DNA of 38,628 nucleotides from Streptomyces sp. OR43 (lineage in GTDB: Bacteria > Actinomycetota > Actinomycetes > Streptomycetales > Streptomycetaceae). The notes beneath the pieces were generated by a model. The model did no database searches. It was not told the origin of the DNA and was given only the letters and a program-made list of their open reading frames with translations. The translations under genes were made by a program, and so were the position numbers. How positions within the stretch are numbered: the first letter of the stretch is position 1; each line of letters opens with the position of its first letter. The DNA lies in assembly GCF_008042275.1 (NCBI RefSeq), contig NZ_RDBK01000043.1:2306405-2345032 (forward strand), given 5' to 3'. Positions 15,958 through 23,118 of this stretch are shown piece by piece.

Positions 15958-16660
15958 ACTGTCTGAGTCGCCAGGGTCCAAGAGGCCGGCGAAGTCCACG
16001 CAGGCTTCCGGCTCCTCGGAATCCCCGGGATCTTCGCGGTCCTCGGATTCCTCGGAGGACAAGTTCCTCAATCCGGTGGCCGGCTTCGGCGTGACCTTCA
16101 AGGCCATGTTCAAGAAGCGGCTGACCGAGCAGTATCCGGAGACGCCGAAGGTCACGGCGCCGCGCTTCCACGGCCGGCACCAGCTCAACCGCCACCCGGA
16201 CGGGCTGGAGAAGTGCGTCGGCTGCGAGCTGTGCGCCTGGGCCTGCCCGGCGGACGCGATCTACGTCGAGGGCGCGGACAACACCGACGAGGAGCGCTAC
16301 TCCCCGGGGGAGCGCTACGGCCGCGTCTACCAGATCAACTACGCGCGCTGCATCCTCTGCGGACTGTGCATCGAGGCCTGCCCGACCCGGGCGCTGACGA
16401 TGACCAACGAGTTCGAGCTCGCCAACACCACCCGCGAGAGCCTCATCTACACCAAGGACGAGCTGCTCGCGGGCCTGGAGGAAGGCATGGTCGACAGCCC
16501 GCACGCGATCTTCCCCGGCATGGACGAACAGGACTACTACCGGGGCCTGGTGACCGAGGCCGCCCCCGGTACGGAACGTCAGCTCGCCGTCTCCAAGGGC
16601 GAGAAGCCGGACGACGGGGACAACGAGAGCAACGGCGCCGCACAGGAGGTGGACGCATGA
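15950..16660 (+). CDS. nuoI: NADH-quinone oxidoreductase subunit I
   Basis: 236 residues from a GTG at 15950, chosen for the GGAAAGGAGG ribosome site 7-8 bases upstream. It is the ferredoxin-like 23-kDa subunit that passes electrons to N2 through clusters N6a and N6b. Ligands: Cys89, 92, 95, 99 (CVGCELCAWACP) and Cys134, 137, 140, 144 (CILCGLCIEACP). Before the core is a Ser/Glu/Pro-rich, low-complexity leader of about 37 residues with repeated SESPGS units. It is probably disordered and unlike most NuoI. The stop overlaps nuoJ as ATGA. Confidence 0.96.
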   Translation: MSELSESPGSKRPAKSTQASGSSESPGSSRSSDSSEDKFLNPVAGFGVTFKAMFKKRLTEQYPETPKVTAPRFHGRHQLNRHPDGLEKCVGCELCAWACPADAIYVEGADNTDEERYSPGERYGRVYQINYARCILCGLCIEACPTRALTMTNEFELANTTRESLIYTKDELLAGLEEGMVDSPHAIFPGMDEQDYYRGLVTEAAPGTERQLAVSKGEKPDDGDNESNGAAQEVDA

Positions 16661-17487
16661 CCGGCCTGGCCGCAGCGGCCTCCCAGACCTCTACCGGCGA
16701 GGCCTTCCAGTTCTGGGTGCTCGGCACGGTCGCCGTCATCGGCGCCCTGGCCACCGTGCTCATGAAGCGGGCGGTGCACAGTGCGCTGAGCCTCGCCGGA
16801 ACCATGATCATCCTGGCGGTCTTCTACCTCGCCAACGGTGCCTACTTCCTGGGCATCGTCCAGGTCGTCGTCTACACCGGCGCGATCATGATGCTGTTCC
16901 TCTTCGTGGTCATGCTCGTCGGTGTCACGGCGGCGGACTCGCTGAAGGAGACCCTCAAGGGCCAGCGCTGGCTGGCCGCGGGATGCGGGCTCGGTTTCGG
17001 CGTCCTCCTGATCGCCGGGATCGGCAACGCCTCGCTGAACAGCTTCAACGGACTCGGTACGGCCAACGCCGCGCACGGCGGAAACGTGGAGGGGCTCGCC
17101 AGCCTCATCTTCACCAAGTACGTCTTCGCCTTCGAGATCACCGGCGCCCTGCTGATCACCGCCACGGTCGGCGCGATGGTGCTCACGCACCGCGAGCGCA
17201 CCGAACGGGCCAAGAACCAGCGGGAGATGTCCGAGGACCGCGTGCGCGGCAACCACTTGCCGCCGCTGCCCGCACCCGGCGTCTACGCCCGGCACAACGC
17301 CGTGGACATCGCCGGACTCCTCCCGGACGGCACACCGTCCGAACTCACCGTCATGCAGACGCTGCGCAAGCGCGGCCAGATGCGCGATGTGTCCCACGAG
17401 TCGCTGGCTGGCCTCAAGGCACTGGAGCAGCGCTCCGGTGAGCGGCTCGGCCGGGACACCGCAGAAGAAGAGGAGGTCGCCAAGTGA
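16657..17487 (+). CDS. nuoJ: NADH-quinone oxidoreductase subunit J
   Basis: 276 residues from an ATG at 16657 (ATGA overlap with nuoI), with GGAGGTGG as ribosome site. It is an ND6-type membrane subunit with five hydrophobic helices. The conserved helix 3 segment VQVVVYTGAIMMLFLFVVML contains the pi-bulge region that couples quinone chemistry to proton pumping. The soluble C-terminal part (about residues 190-276) is longer than in E. coli and carries no recognised motif. The 3' end overlaps nuoK by 4 bases. Confidence 0.96.
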   Translation: MTGLAAAASQTSTGEAFQFWVLGTVAVIGALATVLMKRAVHSALSLAGTMIILAVFYLANGAYFLGIVQVVVYTGAIMMLFLFVVMLVGVTAADSLKETLKGQRWLAAGCGLGFGVLLIAGIGNASLNSFNGLGTANAAHGGNVEGLASLIFTKYVFAFEITGALLITATVGAMVLTHRERTERAKNQREMSEDRVRGNHLPPLPAPGVYARHNAVDIAGLLPDGTPSELTVMQTLRKRGQMRDVSHESLAGLKALEQRSGERLGRDTAEEEEVAK

Positions 17488-17783
17488 ATCCGGTCAACTA
17501 CCTCTATCTCGCCGCTCTGCTGTTCACCATCGGCGCGGCCGGGGTGCTGATCAGGCGGAACGCGATCGTGGTGTTCATGTGCGTGGAGCTGATGCTCAAC
17601 GCCTGCAACCTCGCGTTCGTGACCTTCTCCCGGATGCACGGCAATCTCGACGGCCAGATCATCGCCTTCTTCACGATGGTCGTCGCCGCCGCGGAGGTCG
17701 TGGTCGGGCTCGCGATCATCGTGTCGCTGTTCCGTTCCCGCCACTCGGCCTCGGTCGACGACGCCAGCCTGATGAAGCTGTAG
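17484..17783 (+). CDS. nuoK: NADH-quinone oxidoreductase subunit K
   Basis: 99 residues from a GTG at 17484 (GTGA overlap with nuoJ). It is an ND4L-type three-helix membrane subunit. The two buried glutamates needed for proton transfer are present: Glu35 in FMCVELMLNACNLAF and Glu71 in VVAAAEVVVGLAI, matching Glu36 and Glu72 of E. coli. The next gene starts 15 bases after the stop. Confidence 0.97.
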   Translation: MNPVNYLYLAALLFTIGAAGVLIRRNAIVVFMCVELMLNACNLAFVTFSRMHGNLDGQIIAFFTMVVAAAEVVVGLAIIVSLFRSRHSASVDDASLMKL

Positions 17784-17798
17784 AGGGGCGCTTGAACT

Positions 17799-19745
17799 GT
17801 GGAGAACTTGATTGCGCTGCTCGTCGCGGCGCCCCTGCTCGGAGCGGCGGTGCTGCTCTGCGGCGGCCGCCGGCTGGACCGCGTGGGCCACTGGCTCGGC
17901 ACCGCGCTCGCCGGTGCCTCCTTCGTCGTCGCGGTGGTGCTCTTCGCCGACATGCTCGGCAGGAGCGCCGACGACCGCGCGCTGCACCAGAAGCTGTTCA
18001 GCTGGATTCCGGTCGAGGGCTTCCAGGCCGATGTGGCCTTCCAGCTCGACCAGCTGTCGATGACCTTCGTCCTGCTGATCACCGGTGTGGGCACGCTGAT
18101 CCACATCTACTCGATCGGCTACATGGAGCACGACGAGCGCCGGCGCCGCTTCTTCGGCTATCTGAACCTGTTCCTCGCGGCGATGCTGATCCTGGTCATC
18201 GCCGACAACTACCTGCTGCTGTACGTCGGGTGGGAGGGCGTCGGTCTGGCGTCGTACCTGCTCATCGGCTTCTGGCAGCACAAGCCCAGCGCGGCCACCG
18301 CCGCGAAGAAGGCGTTCCTGGTCAACCGGGTCGGCGACATGGGCCTGTCGATCGCGATCATGCTGATGTTCACCACCTTCGGCACGTTCGCCTTCGGCCC
18401 CGTCCTCGAAGCGAGCGGGGAGACGAGCGAGGGCAAGCTGACGGCGATCGGCCTGATGCTGCTCCTCGCCGCCTGCGGCAAGTCCGCCCAGGTGCCGCTG
18501 CAGTCCTGGCTCGGTGACGCGATGGAGGGCCCGACCCCGGTCTCGGCCCTGATCCACGCGGCCACCATGGTCACCGCCGGGGTCTACCTGATCGTCCGCT
18601 CCGGCGCGATCTTCAACGGCGCTCCCGACGCCCAGCTGGTCGTCGTGGTCGTCGGAGCGGTCACGCTGCTCTTCGGTGCGATCGTCGGTTGCGCGAAGGA
18701 CGACATCAAGAAGGCGCTCGCCGGGTCGACGATGTCGCAGATCGGCTACATGATCCTGGCCGCCGGGCTCGGCCCGATCGGCTACGTCTTCGCGATCATG
18801 CACCTGGTCACGCACGGCTTCTTCAAGGCCGGGCTCTTCCTCGGCGCCGGTTCGGTCATGCACGGCATGAACGACGAGGTGGACATGCGGAGGTACGGGG
18901 GCCTGCGGAAGTACATGCCGGTCACCTTCGTCACCTTCGGCCTCGGCTACCTCGCGATCATCGGCTTCCCCGGTCTGTCCGGCTTCTTCTCCAAGGACAA
19001 GATCATCGAGGCGGCCTTCGCCAAGGGCGGCACCGAGGGCTGGATCCTCGGCGCGGTCACGCTGCTGGGCGCCGCGATCACCGCGTTCTACATGACGCGC
19101 GTGATGCTGATGACGTTCTTCGGCGAGGAGCGCTGGCGCAGCGCGCCGACCCCGTCGCCCGCCGCGCCCGACGTGGAGCCCGCGGCCGAGACGCGCGGCG
19201 AGTACTCCGTGCCGCACCCGCACGAGTCCCCGAAGTCCATGACCATCCCCATGATCGTCCTGGCGTTCGGCTCGGTCTTCGCCGGAGGGTTCTTCTCCAT
19301 CGGCGACCGCTTCCTGCACTGGCTGGAGCCCGTCACGGGCCACAGCCACGGGGACGCCCCGGTCAGTGCGACCACCGTCACGGCCGCCACCATGGTGGTG
19401 CTCGTCATCGGGGTCGCCATCGCCTGGGCGATGTACGGACGCAAGGCCGTGCCCGCGGTGGCCCCGCGCGGCTCGCTGCTCACCCGGGCGGCCCGCCGCG
19501 ATCTCCTCCAGGACGACTTCAACCACGTGGTCCTGGTCCGCGGCGGCGAGCACCTCACCCGCTCGCTGGTCTACGTCGACCACTCCCTGGTCGACGGCGT
19601 CGTCAACGGCACGGCCGCCTCCATGGGCGGGCTCTCCGGCCGGCTGCGCAAACTGCAGAACGGCTACGCCCGTACCTACGCGGTCTCGATGTTCGGCGGT
19701 ACGGCGGTCGTCATCGCCGCGACCCTGCTGATGAGGGCGGTCTGA
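17799..19745 (+). CDS. nuoL: NADH-quinone oxidoreductase subunit L
   Basis: 648 residues from a GTG at 17799, behind the GAGGGGC ribosome site. It is the distal antiporter-like proton-pumping subunit (ND5). Conserved blocks include HIYSIGYM, WEGVGLASYLLIGFW, AFLVNRVGD, SWLGDAMEGPTPVSALIHAATMV (discontinuous helix 7) and HGFFKAGLFLGAGSVMH, with SGFFSKDKI marking helix 12. A Pro/Ala-rich loop (about residues 448-478) is inserted before the last helices. The C-terminal part contains the lateral-helix region and a final membrane helix. Only 4 bases separate it from nuoM. Confidence 0.96.
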   Translation: MENLIALLVAAPLLGAAVLLCGGRRLDRVGHWLGTALAGASFVVAVVLFADMLGRSADDRALHQKLFSWIPVEGFQADVAFQLDQLSMTFVLLITGVGTLIHIYSIGYMEHDERRRRFFGYLNLFLAAMLILVIADNYLLLYVGWEGVGLASYLLIGFWQHKPSAATAAKKAFLVNRVGDMGLSIAIMLMFTTFGTFAFGPVLEASGETSEGKLTAIGLMLLLAACGKSAQVPLQSWLGDAMEGPTPVSALIHAATMVTAGVYLIVRSGAIFNGAPDAQLVVVVVGAVTLLFGAIVGCAKDDIKKALAGSTMSQIGYMILAAGLGPIGYVFAIMHLVTHGFFKAGLFLGAGSVMHGMNDEVDMRRYGGLRKYMPVTFVTFGLGYLAIIGFPGLSGFFSKDKIIEAAFAKGGTEGWILGAVTLLGAAITAFYMTRVMLMTFFGEERWRSAPTPSPAAPDVEPAAETRGEYSVPHPHESPKSMTIPMIVLAFGSVFAGGFFSIGDRFLHWLEPVTGHSHGDAPVSATTVTAATMVVLVIGVAIAWAMYGRKAVPAVAPRGSLLTRAARRDLLQDDFNHVVLVRGGEHLTRSLVYVDHSLVDGVVNGTAASMGGLSGRLRKLQNGYARTYAVSMFGGTAVVIAATLLMRAV

Positions 19746-19749
19746 TCAC

Positions 19750-21321
19750 ATGTCCTTTCCTCTCCTGACAGCGACGGCGGCGCTCCCGGCGATCGGCGCG
19801 GTCGCCACCGCCGCCGTCCCGGCAGCCCGGCGCACCGCCGCCAAATGGCTGGCGCTCGCCTTCTCGCTGGGCACCCTCGTGCTGGCGGGCATCGCGCTCG
19901 CCCGCTTCGAACCCGGCGGCAGCCGCTACCAGCTCACCGAATCGCACGCCTGGATCAAGGACTTCGGCGTGCGGTACGAGCTGGGGGTGGACGGCATCGG
20001 GCTGGCGCTCATGGCGCTCACCGCCCTGCTGATCCCCTTCGTCATCCTGGCCGGCTGGCACGACGCCGACCCCCTGGAGACGAACTCCTCCCGCTGGCGC
20101 CCCACCCAGGGCTTCTTCGCCCTGATCCTGATGGTGGAAGCGATGGTGGTCCTCTCCTTCGTGGCCACCGACGTCTTCCTCTTCTACATCCTGTTCGAAG
20201 CCATGCTCATCCCGATGTACTTCCTCATCGGCGGCTTCGGGGACCGGGCCCACTCCGGGAGCGACGAGAACGCGGCGGCCCAACGCTCGTACGCCGCCGT
20301 CAAGTTCCTCCTCTACAACCTGGTCGGCGGCCTCATCATGCTGGCCGCGGTGATCGGGCTCTACGTGGTCACGGGGACGTTCTCGCTCTCCGAGATCGCC
20401 GCGGCCCGGGCCGACGGCTCGCTGACCATGGCGACGAGCACCGAACGCTGGCTCTTCCTCGGGTTCTTCTTCGCCTTCGCGGTGAAGGCCCCGCTGTGGC
20501 CGCTGCACACCTGGCTGCCCAACGCCATGGGTGAGGCGACGACCCCGGTCGCCGTGCTGATCACCGCGGTCGTCGACAAGGTCGGCACCTTCGCGATGCT
20601 GCGCTTCTGCCTCCAGCTCTTCCCGGAGGCCAGCAAGTGGGCCACGCCGGTGGTCCTGGTCCTGGCTCTGATCAGCATCGTCTACGGGGCGCTGCTCGCC
20701 GTCGGCCAGCGCGACATCAAGAGGCTGATCGCCTACGCGTCGATCTCGCACTTCGGCTTCATCATCCTGGGCATCTTCGCGATGACCAGTCAGGGCCAGT
20801 CGGGCGCGACTCTCTACATGGTCAACCACGGCATCTCGACCGCCGCGCTGATGCTGGTGGCGGGCTTCCTGATCACCCGGCGCGGTTCGCGGCTCATCGC
20901 CGACTACGGCGGAGTGCAGAAGGTGGCGCCGGTCCTGGCCGGCACCTTCCTGATCGGGGGCCTCGCCACGCTGTCGCTGCCGGGGCTCGCCCCGTTCGTC
21001 AGTGAGTTCCTCGTCCTGGTCGGCGCGTTCGCCGCCTATCCGGCGGTCGGCATCATCGCCACCACCGGGATCGTGCTCGCCGCGATCTACGTCCTCGTCC
21101 TCTACCAGCGGACGATGACGGGACCGGTCAAGGCCGAGGTCCAGGGCATGGCGGACCTCAAGGTCCGTGAGCTGGTGGTGGTCGTCCCGCTGATCGCGCT
21201 GCTGATCTTCCTGGGCGTCTACCCGAAGCCGCTGACGGAGATCGTCAACCCGGCGGTGCAGCACACCATGTCGGACGTACAGAAGAAGGACCCCCAGCCC
21301 GAGGTGGAGGCCGCCAAGTGA
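19750..21321 (+). CDS. nuoM: NADH-quinone oxidoreductase subunit M
   Basis: 523 residues from an ATG at 19750. It is the antiporter-like ND4 subunit with about 14 helices. Signature blocks: FYILFEAMLIPMYFLIG (helix 5 with the essential Glu), KAPLWPLHTWLPNAMGEATTPVAVL (helix 7 with the essential Lys and the broken helix), and KRLIAYASISHFGFIILG (helix 8). The C-terminus is hydrophilic and short. The stop overlaps nuoN as GTGA. Confidence 0.96.
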   Translation: MSFPLLTATAALPAIGAVATAAVPAARRTAAKWLALAFSLGTLVLAGIALARFEPGGSRYQLTESHAWIKDFGVRYELGVDGIGLALMALTALLIPFVILAGWHDADPLETNSSRWRPTQGFFALILMVEAMVVLSFVATDVFLFYILFEAMLIPMYFLIGGFGDRAHSGSDENAAAQRSYAAVKFLLYNLVGGLIMLAAVIGLYVVTGTFSLSEIAAARADGSLTMATSTERWLFLGFFFAFAVKAPLWPLHTWLPNAMGEATTPVAVLITAVVDKVGTFAMLRFCLQLFPEASKWATPVVLVLALISIVYGALLAVGQRDIKRLIAYASISHFGFIILGIFAMTSQGQSGATLYMVNHGISTAALMLVAGFLITRRGSRLIADYGGVQKVAPVLAGTFLIGGLATLSLPGLAPFVSEFLVLVGAFAAYPAVGIIATTGIVLAAIYVLVLYQRTMTGPVKAEVQGMADLKVRELVVVVPLIALLIFLGVYPKPLTEIVNPAVQHTMSDVQKKDPQPEVEAAK

Positions 21322-22982
21322 GCGCAACAGCTGTCCACAGCCTGTGGACCATGGCGGGCGGGGTGACATCGGCCGCCCCGGACGAGAAGTTCAAGGCCCC
21401 CGTCATCGAGTACACCCAGCTGACGCCGGTCCTGATCGTCATCGCCGTCGCCGTCCTGGGCGTGCTCGTCGAGGCCTTCGTGCCGCGCCGGGCCCGCTAC
21501 TACACCCAGGTCTTCCTGACCGTCGCCGCCCTGGTCGCGGCGTTCGCCGCGGTGATCGGCCTGGCCGCCGCCGGATACGGCACGACCAAGGCACACATCG
21601 CCGCGATGGGCGCCGTCGCGATCGACGGACCCGCGCTGTTCCTCCAGGGCGTCATCCTGCTGACGTCGCTGGTCGCCGTCTTCACCTTCGCCGAGCGGCG
21701 CCTCGACCCCGAGTCGCACGGCAGCCGCGTCGACTCGTTCGCCGCACAGGCCGCCTCGGTCCCCGGCAGCGACAGCGAGAAGGCCGCGGTCAAGGCCGGG
21801 TTCACCACCACCGAGGTCTTCCCGCTGCTCCTCTTCGCGGTGGCGGGCATGCTGGTCTTCCCGGCGGCCAACGACCTGCTGACGCTCTTCGTGGCCCTGG
21901 AAGTCTTCTCGCTCCCGCTCTACCTCCTGTGCGCCGTCGCCCGCCGCAAGCGGCTGATGTCGCAGGAGGCCGCGGTGAAGTACTTCCTGCTCGGCGCCTT
22001 CTCCTCGGCGTTCCTGCTCTTCGGGATCGCCCTGCTCTACGGGTACGCGGGCTCCGTCTCGTACGCGCAGATCGCCACCGTCGTCGACGGCTCGATCCAG
22101 CAGATCGACCCGGCGCTCGCCGACACCATGGGCAACGACGTGCTGCTGCTGATCGGCGGCGCGATGCTCCTGACCGGCCTGCTCTTCAAGGTCGGCGCCG
22201 TGCCGTTCCACATGTGGACCCCGGACGTCTACCAGGGCGCCCCGACCCCGGTCACCGGCTTCATGGCCGCGGCCACGAAGGTCGCCGCGTTCGGTGCGCT
22301 GCTGCGCCTGCTGTACGTGGTGCTGCCGGGCCTCACCTGGGACCTGCGCCCGGTCATGTGGGGCATCGCCATCGTCACGATGGTGGGCGGCGCGGTCGTC
22401 GCCATCACCCAGACCGACATCAAGCGGCTGCTGGCCTACTCCTCGATCGCGCACGCCGGCTTCATCCTCGCCGGTGTCATCGCGGCCACCCCGCAGGGCA
22501 TCTCCTCGGTGCTCTTCTACCTGGCCACGTACTCCTTCGTGACGGTCGGCGCCTTCGCCGTCGTCACGCTGGTGCGCGACGCGGGCGGCGAGGCGACGCA
22601 CCTGTCGAAGTGGGCCGGGCTCGGCCGGCGCTCCCCGCTGGTCGCCGCGGTCTTCGCGGTGTTCCTGCTGGCGTTCGCCGGTATCCCGCTCACCTCGGGC
22701 TTCTCCGGAAAGTTCGCGGTGTTCAAGGCCGCGGCCGAGGGCGGCGCGAGCGGCCTCGTCGTCGTCGGTGTGATCTCCTCGGCGATCGCCGCGTTCTTCT
22801 ACATCCGCGTCATCGTGCTGATGTTCTTCAGCGAGCCGAAGGCGGACGGCCCCACGGTCGCCGTCCCGTCCCCGCTGACGATGACGACGATCGCGGTCGG
22901 CGTCGCGGTCACCCTGGTGCTGGGCCTGGCCCCGCAGTACTTCCTGGACCTGGCGAGCCAGGCGGGAGTGTTCGTGAGGTAG
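21318..22982 (+). CDS. nuoN: NADH-quinone oxidoreductase subunit N
   Basis: 554 residues from a GTG at 21318 overlapping the nuoM stop. It is the antiporter-like ND2 subunit. Blocks include LEVFSLPLYLLCAVARR (helix 5 Glu), KVGAVPFHMWTPDVYQGAPTPVTGFMAAATKVAA (helices 7-8) and IKRLLAYSSIAHAGFILAG. The loop around residues 125-160, rich in Ala, Ser and Gly, is longer than in E. coli. It is the last gene of the operon, and the terminator begins 23 bases after its stop. The first codons contain an inverted pair of DnaA-box-like sequences. Confidence 0.96.
   Translation: MSATAVHSLWTMAGGVTSAAPDEKFKAPVIEYTQLTPVLIVIAVAVLGVLVEAFVPRRARYYTQVFLTVAALVAAFAAVIGLAAAGYGTTKAHIAAMGAVAIDGPALFLQGVILLTSLVAVFTFAERRLDPESHGSRVDSFAAQAASVPGSDSEKAAVKAGFTTTEVFPLLLFAVAGMLVFPAANDLLTLFVALEVFSLPLYLLCAVARRKRLMSQEAAVKYFLLGAFSSAFLLFGIALLYGYAGSVSYAQIATVVDGSIQQIDPALADTMGNDVLLLIGGAMLLTGLLFKVGAVPFHMWTPDVYQGAPTPVTGFMAAATKVAAFGALLRLLYVVLPGLTWDLRPVMWGIAIVTMVGGAVVAITQTDIKRLLAYSSIAHAGFILAGVIAATPQGISSVLFYLATYSFVTVGAFAVVTLVRDAGGEATHLSKWAGLGRRSPLVAAVFAVFLLAFAGIPLTSGFSGKFAVFKAAAEGGASGLVVVGVISSAIAAFFYIRVIVLMFFSEPKADGPTVAVPSPLTMTTIAVGVAVTLVLGLAPQYFLDLASQAGVFVR
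21333..21349. other. Inverted pair of DnaA-box-like sequences at the nuoN start
   Basis: GTCCACAG-C-CTGTGGAC, a perfect 8-1-8 palindrome. Each arm contains TCCACA, the core of the Streptomyces DnaA box (TTGTCCACA). The left arm reads CTGTCCACA (one mismatch to the consensus) and the right arm, on the other strand, GGTCCACA. It lies in the nuoN coding sequence far from any replication gene in view, so it may be chance. Confidence 0.3.
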
Positions 22983-23004
22983 CCGCACGCACCACCGCGT
23001 GACC

Positions 23005-23043
23005 AGCGCCGGACGGGCTTGGAAGTCAAGCCCGTCCGGCGCT
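23005..23043 (+). terminator. Terminator of the nuo operon
   Basis: A perfect 17-bp stem: 23005-23021 (AGCGCCGGACGGGCTTG) pairs with 23027-23043 around the 5-base loop GAAGT. It begins 23 bases after the nuoN stop and separates the operon from recQ. It is symmetrical and lacks a U run. Confidence 0.9.
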
Positions 23044-23118
23044 GTCGTAGGCGGCGCCTATCGTGGCAGGGGAGAGCGCAGGGACAGAAGCGGGACAGCC
23101 GGTCGGGGGAACAGCGCA

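Noticed and set aside
12913..16188. Very long antisense open frame opposite nuoG, nuoH and nuoI
   Set aside because: Typical antisense artefact of GC-rich coding DNA: Arg/Ser/Pro-rich, no domains, opposite well-identified genes.
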